A stretch of DNA of 9,876 bases. It comes from Ruminococcus sp. Lineage in GTDB: Bacteria > Bacillota > Clostridia > Oscillospirales > Ruminococcaceae. The notes below the pieces were generated by a model. The model was not told the DNA's origin, searched no databases, and saw only the letters and a list, made by a program, of their open reading frames with translations. The DNA is taken from the NCBI GenBank assembly GCA_003488415.1, contig DNLQ01000001.1, forward strand, positions 1-9,876. Reading direction: 5' to 3'. This document shows, piece by piece, positions 1-6,342 of this stretch. Made by a program: the position numbers and the translations under genes. The first letter of the stretch is position 1, and each line of letters opens with the position of its first letter.

Positions 1-1353
1 GCTGTCATCACTGTTCTGTATAAGTCCCGAGGTATCGGTATAGTTCAGTATCTGTTCAAGGACATCGCTCACACGGAACAGCTTACCGTTTTCCTCCCCG
101 GCGAGGAAGATGTGGTATACCGATCTCCCTTCAGCCATATCGGTATCGGATATCAGCCGTGAGAAGCGGACGCTGTTTTCACCGCCTGTCTCCTTCCGGA
201 CTGCCTCTTCGCCGTCTGCCAGCACTACCCAGTACAGCTTGTCAGGTTCATCCGTGCCGTCAGGCTGTGAGAGACATTCGATAACATCCGGTTTATCCTT
301 ATTGAAGCCGATGCAGTATGGGGTATCGGTATACAGCGGATAGTCATTGCCGTATGCTGCCCAGTATTCCGGAACGAGCTCATACTCTACGATATTGCTG
401 CACCGCAGGTAATTGCCGCTGTAGAAGGATTCCAGGTAGATGCTGTAGATGCCGGGATCGCTGCCGACAAGCTCGTATTCATGGGGATACATGGAGTACT
501 CGTCGTCGCAGCCCCGTCCGAATACCCTCTCGCCGTTGCGTAAGACCACCCATTGCAGGTTGTGGTGAGGCTCGCCCTCAGTGCGCTCAATGTAGCCGTC
601 GTCCCTCAGGGTGAGTGTGAAATCCTCCTCGTGGGTGTTGTTATCCTCCCTGTACTGCTGCCAGGTGAAGTACGGGAACTCCTCGTCATTGACAGTCACA
701 TCGGACTCACAGTCCCTGAACTTCACATTGGGAGTTCTTCCGCCGATAGCGCCGTAGTCGCTGCCGGCGCCAGTATGTATCTGACCTGAAACGTAAATAT
801 CGTGCCAGGTCTTAGAAGTATAGCATTCTCCGCAGACGATGCCGGTACAACTGTTTCCTGTGACCGCAGCGTCCCTGACCGAGATGTCGTGGACGTACAG
901 TGAATGTGCCGTGCCCACCAGACCGCAGTTCCCGGTCTCTCCCTCTATGGTAAGACCGCTTATGGTATGGCCTGCGCCGTTTATCTCGCCGATGAAAGCC
1001 GCATCACCGCTTCCGATGGGTTCCCACAGGATGCCGGAAAGGTCGATATCGTCCTCAAGAGTTATGACAGCTGCCCCGGAGTCATCGTTCTGGGTATTCA
1101 GCCAGTATGCAGCAGATACGAGCTCTGTCTCGTTGCTCACATGGAAGTCGGGAGCGTTTGCATTTGCCCATGAAAGGTCGGCAATGAGTCTCCCTCTGAC
1201 AGGCTCGCTGTATACAGGCTCTTCCGGAGCATTTTCTTCTGTCTCCGGAGTCCTGCCGGTCAGGTAGCCTATGACACCTCCGTCTACAATCGTGCATGAT
1301 GACTGTGCAGCCAGGACTGCAAGGAGCAGTCCGCAGATAAGTTTTCTTTTCAT
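1..1353 (-). CDS. Secreted GLUG-like protein with duplicated C-terminal domain (3' end outside window)
   Basis: An open frame of 451 codons runs from ATG at 1353 to the left edge without a stop. The first 20 residues form a signal peptide (K2, R3, K4, then a hydrophobic stretch to A16). C20 follows Q-S-S, a poor lipobox, so lipoprotein versus SPase I cleavage is undecided. Residues about 32-50 are a Pro/Glu-rich linker. Residues about 75-180 contain a 'DIDLSG...WEPIG', 'F.GEINGAGHTISGLTI', 'GLVG' series, typical of GLUG-type beta-helix repeats in secreted clostridial proteins. Two related segments of about 60 residues follow (about 266-326 and 373-436), sharing L-x-WVVL-x-x-GE at the front and G-x-x-x-R-x-S-[ND] at the end; they may be Ig-like beta-sandwiches. 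The gene starts 14 bases after the upstream stop, behind AGGGAATA, so it is probably the distal gene of the leftward operon. Function is unknown; a surface or extracellular binding role is inferred. Confidence 0.8.
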   Translation of the reverse strand, partial: MKRKLICGLLLAVLAAQSSCTIVDGGVIGYLTGRTPETEENAPEEPVYSEPVRGRLIADLSWANANAPDFHVSNETELVSAAYWLNTQNDDSGAAVITLEDDIDLSGILWEPIGSGDAAFIGEINGAGHTISGLTIEGETGNCGLVGTAHSLYVHDISVRDAAVTGNSCTGIVCGECYTSKTWHDIYVSGQIHTGAGSDYGAIGGRTPNVKFRDCESDVTVNDEEFPYFTWQQYREDNNTHEEDFTLTLRDDGYIERTEGEPHHNLQWVVLRNGERVFGRGCDDEYSMYPHEYELVGSDPGIYSIYLESFYSGNYLRCSNIVEYELVPEYWAAYGNDYPLYTDTPYCIGFNKDKPDVIECLSQPDGTDEPDKLYWVVLADGEEAVRKETGGENSVRFSRLISDTDMAEGRSVYHIFLAGEENGKLFRVSDVLEQILNYTDTSGLIQNSDDS

Positions 1354-1367
1354 TATTCCCTATATCA

Positions 1368-1919
1368 TCATATCAGTTCGCAAAGCCGTGTCTGGAGTCC
1401 GGTGACAGCGTCCTCAAACTCCTCTCCGCAGCCCTTTGAGATCATATCCGCAGCCAGACCGGAGTCCGTTTCTATTCCGGTAACGTAATCAAGAGCGTCG
1501 ATGCACTCCTGTATGATACGGACAGTATCGTATACCGGTTTCCGGCTGAGGAAACGCCTCTTTTCCGATTCGGCACGGAGCATATCCGCAGCTTTCAGGT
1601 ACTCATCAGCATACCCTCTGCACTCCCCTGACCAGTCGGCGCCGCAGAACACCTGTTCCAGAAGGCAGCCTGCCGCCCATACCATATAGCAGGTCACAGT
1701 ACTGAGGGGATAGTCCTCTTCCTCTGCAAGGTGCAGCATATCACAGTCCGGAAAGGGAGCGTGTCCCAGTCTCTTTGTGAACTGCTCCAGCTCATCGGCG
1801 TCCATTATCCCCTGTGCTGCTTCAAATACCGAAAGAAGGTACTCAGTGAGCGGCATGGACAGATCACTGACAAGACCGGTCATGAAGCAGCGTGTATGGC
1901 TGCTGTCAAAGGGTGTCAT
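1368..1919 (-). CDS. Hypothetical helical protein translationally coupled to iorB
   Basis: A 183-residue protein that I do not recognise. Its ATG shares four bases (ATGA) with the iorB stop, which fixes the start and implies translational coupling; the next Met (residue 13) has no ribosome site. There is no signal peptide. The sequence reads as mostly alpha-helical, with several cysteines (for example in the 'CLLEQVFCGADW' segment), an acidic first half, and a basic KRRFLSRK patch before a long amphipathic helix ('TVRIIQECIDALDYV'). No catalytic motif is visible. The coupling suggests that it is expressed in step with IorB, but nothing in the sequence ties it to indolepyruvate chemistry. A small helical immunity-type or regulatory protein is possible but unsupported. 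Confidence 0.75.
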   Translation of the reverse strand: MTPFDSSHTRCFMTGLVSDLSMPLTEYLLSVFEAAQGIMDADELEQFTKRLGHAPFPDCDMLHLAEEEDYPLSTVTCYMVWAAGCLLEQVFCGADWSGECRGYADEYLKAADMLRAESEKRRFLSRKPVYDTVRIIQECIDALDYVTGIETDSGLAADMISKGCGEEFEDAVTGLQTRLCELI

Positions 1920-2497
1920 AAAGTCTCGGCGTTCTTGCCAAGCTCGAATGCTTTCTTGTTAAGTTCCAGGAACTTTGCAGGCACACACTGTTCCAGAGCG
2001 TTCTGCCAGAGCTCCTCGGGGAAGTCTGTGCGTGAAGCGAGCACGCCCATAAGTACGACGTTTGAAGCCTTTGATGTACCTGCCTTCTCAGCCAGTGAGA
2101 GAGCGTCAACAGCCACAAGCTCAGCACCGGCAGCCTTCAGCTTGCCCACTAAGTCCTCCGGGTACTCAGCAGCGCCTGTGATGACAGGCATGGGATCTAT
2201 CTGCTGTGTGGAGGTAATGAGCTTTCCGCCCTTTTTGAGGTAGGGCAGGCAGCGTGCAGCTTCAAGCAGCTCAAAGGAGATGATAGCGTCAGCCTCTCCC
2301 TTGTTGACAACAGGTGAATACACCTTGTCGCCGTACTTTACGTAGGTCACAACGCTTCCGCCTCTCTGTGACATACCGTGTACCTCGCTGACTTTTACAT
2401 CATAGCCCTGAGCGAGCAGTACGTTTCCGAGAAGTCTTGAAGCAAGCAGTGAGCCCTGACCGCCCACACCTACAATCATTATTGATCTGGTTTCCAT
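1916..2497 (-). CDS. iorB: Indolepyruvate:ferredoxin oxidoreductase, beta subunit
   Basis: A 193-residue protein, the usual size for IorB. It belongs to the pyruvate/ketoisovalerate oxidoreductase gamma-domain family. The N-terminal glycine loop G-V-G-G-Q-G (residues 10-15) and the S-E-V-H-G-M-S-Q-R-G-G segment (37-47) are family signatures. With IorA it forms the cytosolic enzyme converting aryl-pyruvate, CoA and oxidised ferredoxin to aryl-acetyl-CoA, CO2 and reduced ferredoxin (EC 1.2.7.8), or the reverse. A good AAGGAG ribosome site lies 10 bases before the ATG. The gene sits 30 bases after an unrelated hypothetical gene and overlaps the next gene by ATGA. It is unusual in being separated from iorA by two small genes. 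In rumen bacteria the reductive direction (arylacetate to aromatic amino acid) is known physiology; that this copy does so is inference. Confidence 0.93.
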   Translation of the reverse strand: METRSIMIVGVGGQGSLLASRLLGNVLLAQGYDVKVSEVHGMSQRGGSVVTYVKYGDKVYSPVVNKGEADAIISFELLEAARCLPYLKKGGKLITSTQQIDPMPVITGAAEYPEDLVGKLKAAGAELVAVDALSLAEKAGTSKASNVVLMGVLASRTDFPEELWQNALEQCVPAKFLELNKKAFELGKNAETL

Positions 2498-2527
2498 AAT
2501 ATGTATACTCCTTATGTAGTTGTTTTC

Positions 2528-2932
2528 TCAGTCTGCCTTGTACAGCAGTTCTATATCACCGTCAACGAATCCGATGCCGACAGCTCTGGTACCTGTGAGT
2601 ATCTCACGGTATTTTCCTGATCCGAGGTATTCGCTGACCATTTCGCTTATCAGCTCCATTGCGTGCTGAGTGCCGGTGTCCGGTTCATCGGAGGTATCTA
2701 TACAGAAAATATCCTCACCGGATGTCCAGGCTTCATAGCACGCCCATTCGCCGTCCTCTTCCTCGAAGCGGTCGGCAGCAATGAGCTGTATCCCGTAGAT
2801 ATGCTCGCTGCTGTCCTCGCTCTCTTCATAGAGGTTGAAGTTGAAGGCAGCGGTCTCCCCGGGCATATCATTGTTTTCAAGGAGATCGTCCAGCCAGGCG
2901 GAGAATCCCTCATAGATCTCTGTTTGGATCAT
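2528..2932 (-). CDS. Acidic hypothetical protein between iorA and iorB
   Basis: A 134-residue protein that I do not recognise. Its ATG overlaps the TGA of the zinc-ribbon gene (ATGA), so the start is well fixed and the two are probably co-translated. The protein is strongly acidic (runs such as 'EESEDSSE' and 'FEEEDGEW'), with no signal peptide, membrane segment or cysteine metal site. Alternating patterns such as 'AAFNFNLYEE', 'IYGIQLIAAD' and 'GIGFVDGDIELLY' suggest a small alpha/beta fold with an antiparallel sheet. The composition resembles small immunity-like or SMI1-like proteins, but I see no signature and do not assign one. It ends 30 bases before iorB and so is probably in the same transcript. 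Confidence 0.75.
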   Translation of the reverse strand: MIQTEIYEGFSAWLDDLLENNDMPGETAAFNFNLYEESEDSSEHIYGIQLIAADRFEEEDGEWACYEAWTSGEDIFCIDTSDEPDTGTQHAMELISEMVSEYLGSGKYREILTGTRAVGIGFVDGDIELLYKAD

Positions 2933-3288
2933 TTCTTATCACTCTTTTTCTTCTTGGTGTCCTCAGAAACGGTCTTTTTGGAGCTGCTCTTAGCCTTTGG
3001 CTTTGCAGCGGAGCGCTTCTCCTTTGCAGGCACGGCTGGCTCTTCTGCCGGAACAGCGGCAGCCGGAGCAGCTTCTTCCTCAGGTTCGCCGTCTCTTGAC
3101 TTCATATTTCTCCTGTCGTGGAAAAGCTCTATCTTTCCGCACTGAGGACATTCGTAATATTCCACATATATCATAAAAGGCACTGTGCATTCTGTGGGCT
3201 GCACAGATTTGGCAAGATTTTCAAAATTAACACCCTTATACTTCATCTGGATACTGCAATACGGGCATGATACACTTCTGACTTTCAT
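2929..3288 (-). CDS. Small zinc-ribbon protein with Ala/Pro/Glu- then Lys-rich tail
   Basis: A 119-residue protein in two clear parts. Residues 1-62 carry two CxxC pairs, C8-P-Y-C11 and C47-P-Q-C50-G, about 35 residues apart, as in a zinc ribbon. Residues 66-119 are low complexity: first Glu/Ala/Pro-rich (about 68-88), then Lys/Ser-rich to the end (ending KKKKSDKK), probably disordered. The basic end could contact nucleic acid or an acidic partner, possibly the acidic protein of the overlapping next gene; that is inference. The ribosome site GAGGTG lies 7 bases before the ATG. The gene follows iorA after a 139-base gap and overlaps the next gene by ATGA. The function is unknown; the ribbon could be structural. 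Confidence 0.8.
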   Translation of the reverse strand: MKVRSVSCPYCSIQMKYKGVNFENLAKSVQPTECTVPFMIYVEYYECPQCGKIELFHDRRNMKSRDGEPEEEAAPAAAVPAEEPAVPAKEKRSAAKPKAKSSSKKTVSEDTKKKKSDKK

Positions 3289-3427
3289 ATATTAACACCT
3301 CAGTCACTGTACATCACATATGTACCATCTGGGAAAACGGTTTCGTATTGTTTATATATTCACTGAACATAGCAGGATAGCTGCATCCGGTGCAGATGTA
3401 AGTTAAAACGAGATCCTTTCTGCTGTC
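3289..3427. other. Gap between iorA and the zinc-ribbon gene
   Basis: These 139 bases hold no recognised gene. Read leftward, the first 37 codons after the iorA stop stay open in the iorA frame to a TGA at 3316-3314. A perfect inverted repeat, GTACAT-5-ATGTAC, lies at 3309-3325, about 20 bases upstream of the zinc-ribbon ATG. The short inverted repeat CTGCA/TGCAG at 3381-3395 has no T-run, so no terminator is supported. An AT-rich stretch near 3345-3360 includes TATAAA on the minus strand but lacks a convincing -35 element. Confidence 0.5.
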
Positions 3428-5158
3428 TTAGCTGATAGCGCCCATAGGACACTGTTCCTGACAGATGCCGCATCCCACGCACTGAGTATGGTCGATGACA
3501 GCCTGTCCGTCCTTCATGGAGATAGCAGGACATCCCAGTTCCATGCAGGCGCCGCAGCCTACGCATACATCAGCGTCAACAGCCATGGGAGGATTATGCT
3601 TTACGTACTTCAGCAGAGCGCAGGGACGGCGTGAGATGATGACTGAAGCCTCGTCCGCAGCAAGCTCTTCCCTGATAGCAGCCTCTGTCTGAGCGAGGTT
3701 GTAGGGATCGGTCACACGTACACGCCTGATTCCGATAGCTCTGCACAGCTCCTCAAGGTTCACAGCCGCAGCCGGATCGCCCTTGAGGTTCTTGCCGGTG
3801 GTAGGATTCTGCTGGTGACCGGTCATTCCGGTTATGGAGTTATCAAGGATGATAACGGTAGAATTCGAGTCGTTGTAGGCTATGTTCACAAGACCTGTCA
3901 TGCCGCTGTGCATGAAGGTGGAGTCGCCGATAACTGCAACTGTCTTATGCTCGCTCTCGCTGCCTCTTGCCTTGTTGAAGCCGTGGAGACCTGAGACAGA
4001 AGCTCCCATACAGATAGTAGTATCAATGGCGAACAGGGGAGCAGCGGAACCGAGAGTATAGCATCCGATGTCTCCGGACACTGTAACGCCCAGCTTCTTC
4101 AGGCAGTAGAACAGACCTCTGTGGGGACATCCGGCACACATTACAGGAGGACGGATGGGGATATTCACGTCGAGAGAGGTGAAGTCCTTCTTCTCTCCCA
4201 GGAGCTTCTCGGCTATGATGGACTGATCTATCTCACCGATGCAGCCGAAGATGCTCTTGCCCTCTACGTTGCTCACGCCGATATTGCGGCAATGCTCCTC
4301 GATTATGCCGTCAAGCTCCTCGATAACGATGATGCGCTCATACTTTGCGGCGAAGTCCTGTATCAGCTTTACGGGCAGGGGATTTACCATACCCAGTTTG
4401 AGGACTGATGCCTTGTCACCCAGTGCTTCCTTGACGTACTGGTATGCAGCGCCGTTTGTGATAACGCCGAACTCAGCGGTATCGGAGAGCTCGGTGCGGT
4501 TGAGGGGACTTGTCTCAGCATACTCGATGAGCTTTTTAGTCCTCTCCTCAACGAAAACGTGTCTCTGCTTTGCGAAAGCAGGCACCATAACGAATTTCTG
4601 GGGATTCTTTACATAGGGCTTCAGCTCCGGCTCGGCTCTGTCCAGCATCTCGACGCTGCTCTGTGAGTGGGCGACTCTTGTGGACATACGTACAATGAAG
4701 GGAGCGTCGAACTGCTCGGAAAGCTCAAAAGCCAGCTTCACGAACTCCTTGCACTCAGCCGAGTCCGAAGGCTCCAGCATGGGAGTCTTTGAGGCGATAG
4801 CGTGATGACGGCTGTCCTGCTCGTTCTGTGAGGAGTGCATACCCTGATCGTCTGCAACGGCGATGACCATACCGGCGTTCACACCGGTGTAGGAGGCTGT
4901 ATACAGCGGATCTGCTGCTACATTGAGACCGACGTGCTTCATTCCGCAGAAGCTCCTTGCACCTGCTATAGAAGCTCCGAGAGCAGTCTCCATAGCGACC
5001 TTCTCATTAGGTGCCCACTCAGCGTACACCTCGTCATACTTTGCGACCTCCTCGGTGATCTCTGTGGAGGGAGTGCCGGGGTAGCTTGATACTACCTTAC
5101 ATCCTGCCTCGTAGAGACCTCTTGCAAAGGCTTCGTTTCCTAACATTAACTTCTTCAT
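3428..5158 (-). CDS. iorA: Indolepyruvate:ferredoxin oxidoreductase, alpha subunit
   Basis: A 576-residue protein, slightly shorter than the common 580-650 but complete. The N-terminal TPP pyrimidine domain includes 'SSYPGTPSTEI' (24-34) and the 'EWAPNEKVAMETALGAS' region (47-63) with the expected glutamates. The C-terminal TPP domain shows CAGCPHRG (341-348), GDIGCYTLG (362-370) and the metal/diphosphate motif GDSTFMHSG (411-419) with downstream D439-N440. Two [4Fe-4S] motifs close the protein: C532-x2-C535-x2-C538-x4-C543-P, the longer spacing being normal for IorA, and C560-x2-C563-x2-C566-x3-C570-P. It oxidatively decarboxylates aryl-pyruvates with CoA and ferredoxin, or works in reverse. 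The ribosome site AAAGGA lies 9 bases before the ATG. The gene starts 63 bases after the HAD gene, with no clear promoter between, so it probably depends on the promoter near 6100. Its partner iorB lies two genes downstream. Confidence 0.96.
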   Translation of the reverse strand: MKKLMLGNEAFARGLYEAGCKVVSSYPGTPSTEITEEVAKYDEVYAEWAPNEKVAMETALGASIAGARSFCGMKHVGLNVAADPLYTASYTGVNAGMVIAVADDQGMHSSQNEQDSRHHAIASKTPMLEPSDSAECKEFVKLAFELSEQFDAPFIVRMSTRVAHSQSSVEMLDRAEPELKPYVKNPQKFVMVPAFAKQRHVFVEERTKKLIEYAETSPLNRTELSDTAEFGVITNGAAYQYVKEALGDKASVLKLGMVNPLPVKLIQDFAAKYERIIVIEELDGIIEEHCRNIGVSNVEGKSIFGCIGEIDQSIIAEKLLGEKKDFTSLDVNIPIRPPVMCAGCPHRGLFYCLKKLGVTVSGDIGCYTLGSAAPLFAIDTTICMGASVSGLHGFNKARGSESEHKTVAVIGDSTFMHSGMTGLVNIAYNDSNSTVIILDNSITGMTGHQQNPTTGKNLKGDPAAAVNLEELCRAIGIRRVRVTDPYNLAQTEAAIREELAADEASVIISRRPCALLKYVKHNPPMAVDADVCVGCGACMELGCPAISMKDGQAVIDHTQCVGCGICQEQCPMGAIS

Positions 5159-5221
5159 TATTTTATGTCCTTTCTTGGATAAAGATTATCTCAGATCATA
5201 GCTTTCAGCCGCCGTGCCGTG

Positions 5222-6055
5222 TCAGGGCAGGGAGAGATAGGGGCTGTCTTTCAGCCACTCCGCCACTCCGTCATTATCATTGCTCCCGATAACGATGTCT
5301 GCGGCAGCTTTCACCTCTTCCCGTGCGTTTCCGACTGCTATCCTGACGTCAGCCGCTTCAAACATGGGCAGGTCGTTGAGGTTGTCGCCGAATGCGACCA
5401 CTCTGCCGAAGCCGTACTTTTCACGCAGGAAGCGTATGCCGTTTGCTTTGGACGCGCGGTGAGAGAAGATCTCCAGGTACCATGCGCCGTTGTACACATC
5501 AAGATAGAAGGCGATATTCACACCCGGTATCTTCTCTGCTTCCAGCTTTACCGGGAGCAGCTCGTCATAAGGTCCGGTAGTGGTGAAGTACACAGTGTAT
5601 TCATCTGCGAAGTCCGGCAGGTCACACTGCACGAAGGGCTTCTTGTACTCATGCTTCCTTACCTCTGCAAAGCTCTGCATGACCTTTGTGGTCAGCTCGG
5701 AGTAATAGCAGGTCAGTATGCCCTTGTCGATCCGGTACATGAAGCAGTGTATGCCGTATCTCCTGAATATCCTCAGTATCTCTGCCGAATCTCCGGGAGC
5801 TATGAACTCGTTATTTATGTATCTGCTGTTCCGTATGTCATAGATACTGACTCCGTTCATAAGTATGCAGGGGACACTGATATCCAGTGACGAGGTGACG
5901 GGTACGGCTGAGTACACCGAACGTGCAGTTGCAAAGGTAAAGCTAACGCCCTTGCAGGTAAGTGAGTTTATGATCTCCGCAGTATGTGCCGTTATCTCAG
6001 GCACAGGACTCAGGAGAGTCCCGTCCAGGTCGGAAATATATAATGTACCGCTTAT
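5222..6055 (-). CDS. Cof-type HAD-superfamily phosphatase with apparent ATA start
   Basis: A cytosolic Mg-dependent sugar-phosphate or flavin-phosphate phosphatase of the HAD IIB (Cof) family, 277 residues when begun at ATA (6055-6053). Residues 7-15 are ISDLDGTLL: D9 is the nucleophile and D11 the acid/base. Motif II is T43 in FATARS, motif III K203 in 'SKANGI', and motif IV GDNLND with D224 and D228. The cap domain lies between residues about 100 and 195. No ATG, GTG or TTG is in frame ahead of motif I; the first GTG (6004) would remove the catalytic aspartates and lacks a ribosome site. GGAGG (6067-6063) sits 7 bases before the ATA, so ATA occupies the normal start position. This is either a real rare start, a mutated ATG with weak expression, or a sequence error. 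The substrate cannot be read from the sequence. It is the first gene of the leftward run, 63 bases before iorA. Confidence 0.85.
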   Translation of the reverse strand: MSGTLYISDLDGTLLSPVPEITAHTAEIINSLTCKGVSFTFATARSVYSAVPVTSSLDISVPCILMNGVSIYDIRNSRYINNEFIAPGDSAEILRIFRRYGIHCFMYRIDKGILTCYYSELTTKVMQSFAEVRKHEYKKPFVQCDLPDFADEYTVYFTTTGPYDELLPVKLEAEKIPGVNIAFYLDVYNGAWYLEIFSHRASKANGIRFLREKYGFGRVVAFGDNLNDLPMFEAADVRIAVGNAREEVKAAADIVIGSNDNDGVAEWLKDSPYLSLP

Positions 6056-6088
6056 ACGATCACCTCCAGATACACCTGTACGTATTAC

Positions 6089-6117
6089 ATTATAACATAT
6101 CTGTAAAAAAAAGTGAA
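6089..6117 (-). promoter_or_regulatory. Sigma-A promoter for the HAD-ior run
   Basis: On the minus strand, TTCACT (6117-6112, 4 of 6 consensus bases) is followed after 17 bases by a perfect TATAAT (6094-6089). Transcription would start near 6082, giving a leader of about 27 bases that contains the GGAGG before the ATA start. This supports translation starting upstream of motif I. Confidence 0.75.
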
Positions 6118-6258
6118 GAAGTATTTTTTTACTAAAGATAATTTAGTCAGTGTGCACAAAAAAATCCTTCGGCACTGTTCACTTTCACCATAACCCCGGG
6201 CAGGGCGTACAGCACCCGCTTTTCAGAGAGAATGCTCCGGTGTTTTACCAACAGACTA
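6118..6258. other. Core of divergent intergenic region, no gene seen
   Basis: The stretch between the two divergent promoters holds no supported gene. An AT-rich left part contains the perfect inverted repeat ACTAAA-5-TTTAGT (6131-6147), 14 bases upstream of the HAD -35 hexamer, a possible operator. The right part, about 6187-6243, is clearly GC-richer than its surroundings and contains CCCCGGG, but shows no strong hairpin, ribosome site or protein motif. It could be a dispersed intergenic repeat, a small RNA or a gene remnant; the sequence alone does not decide. Confidence 0.4.
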
Positions 6259-6287
6259 TTGACATTTTATGAAAATTGCTGTATAAT
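6259..6287 (+). promoter_or_regulatory. Perfect-consensus sigma-A promoter of the TerY-P operon
   Basis: TTGACA (6259-6264), a 17-base spacer, then TATAAT (6282-6287): all 12 consensus bases and optimal spacing. Transcription should begin near 6294, giving a leader of about 49 bases to the vWA start codon. A promoter this strong with a palindrome at its start site suggests repression as the control mode. Confidence 0.93.
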
Positions 6288-6291
6288 TACA

Positions 6292-6308
6292 TTACGGCAC
6301 TGCCGTAA
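6292..6308. promoter_or_regulatory. 17-bp palindrome over the transcription start, likely operator
   Basis: TTACGGCA-C-TGCCGTAA is a perfect inverted repeat with 8-bp arms around one base. It begins 5 bases after the -10 hexamer, so it spans the expected +1. A repressor bound here would block open-complex formation. A full RNA hairpin is unlikely, because transcription would start inside the left arm. The cognate regulator is not in the window. Confidence 0.7.
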
Positions 6309-6342
6309 GGATATTACATGATATAACAGGAGGATAAAGAAA

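Noticed and set aside
839..1267. 142-codon plus-strand open frame.
   Set aside because: Opposite the secreted protein, whose signal peptide and beta-helix motifs are on the minus strand.
1294..1353. Calling the left-edge protein a lipoprotein.
   Set aside because: The cysteine at residue 20 is preceded by Q-S-S, with no leucine or equivalent at -3, so the lipobox is too weak to call.
1731..2243. 170-codon plus-strand open frame.
   Set aside because: Lies across the iorB/hypothetical junction on the opposite strand, with no ribosome site or motif.
2663..3145. 160-codon plus-strand open frame with a hydrophobic, Ala/Ser-rich sequence.
   Set aside because: Opposite two coupled minus-strand genes; its low-complexity part is the mirror of the Lys-rich tail.
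3381..3395. Hairpin CTGCA-TCCGG-TGCAG as a terminator of iorA.
   Set aside because: Only 5 bp and no T-run on either strand.
5219..5890. 223-codon plus-strand open frame.
   Set aside because: Antisense to the HAD gene, which has all four catalytic motifs.
5222..6004. Starting the HAD protein at GTG 6004.
   Set aside because: This removes the DLDGT motif and has no ribosome site, while the frame continues upstream to a GGAGG at normal spacing from ATA.
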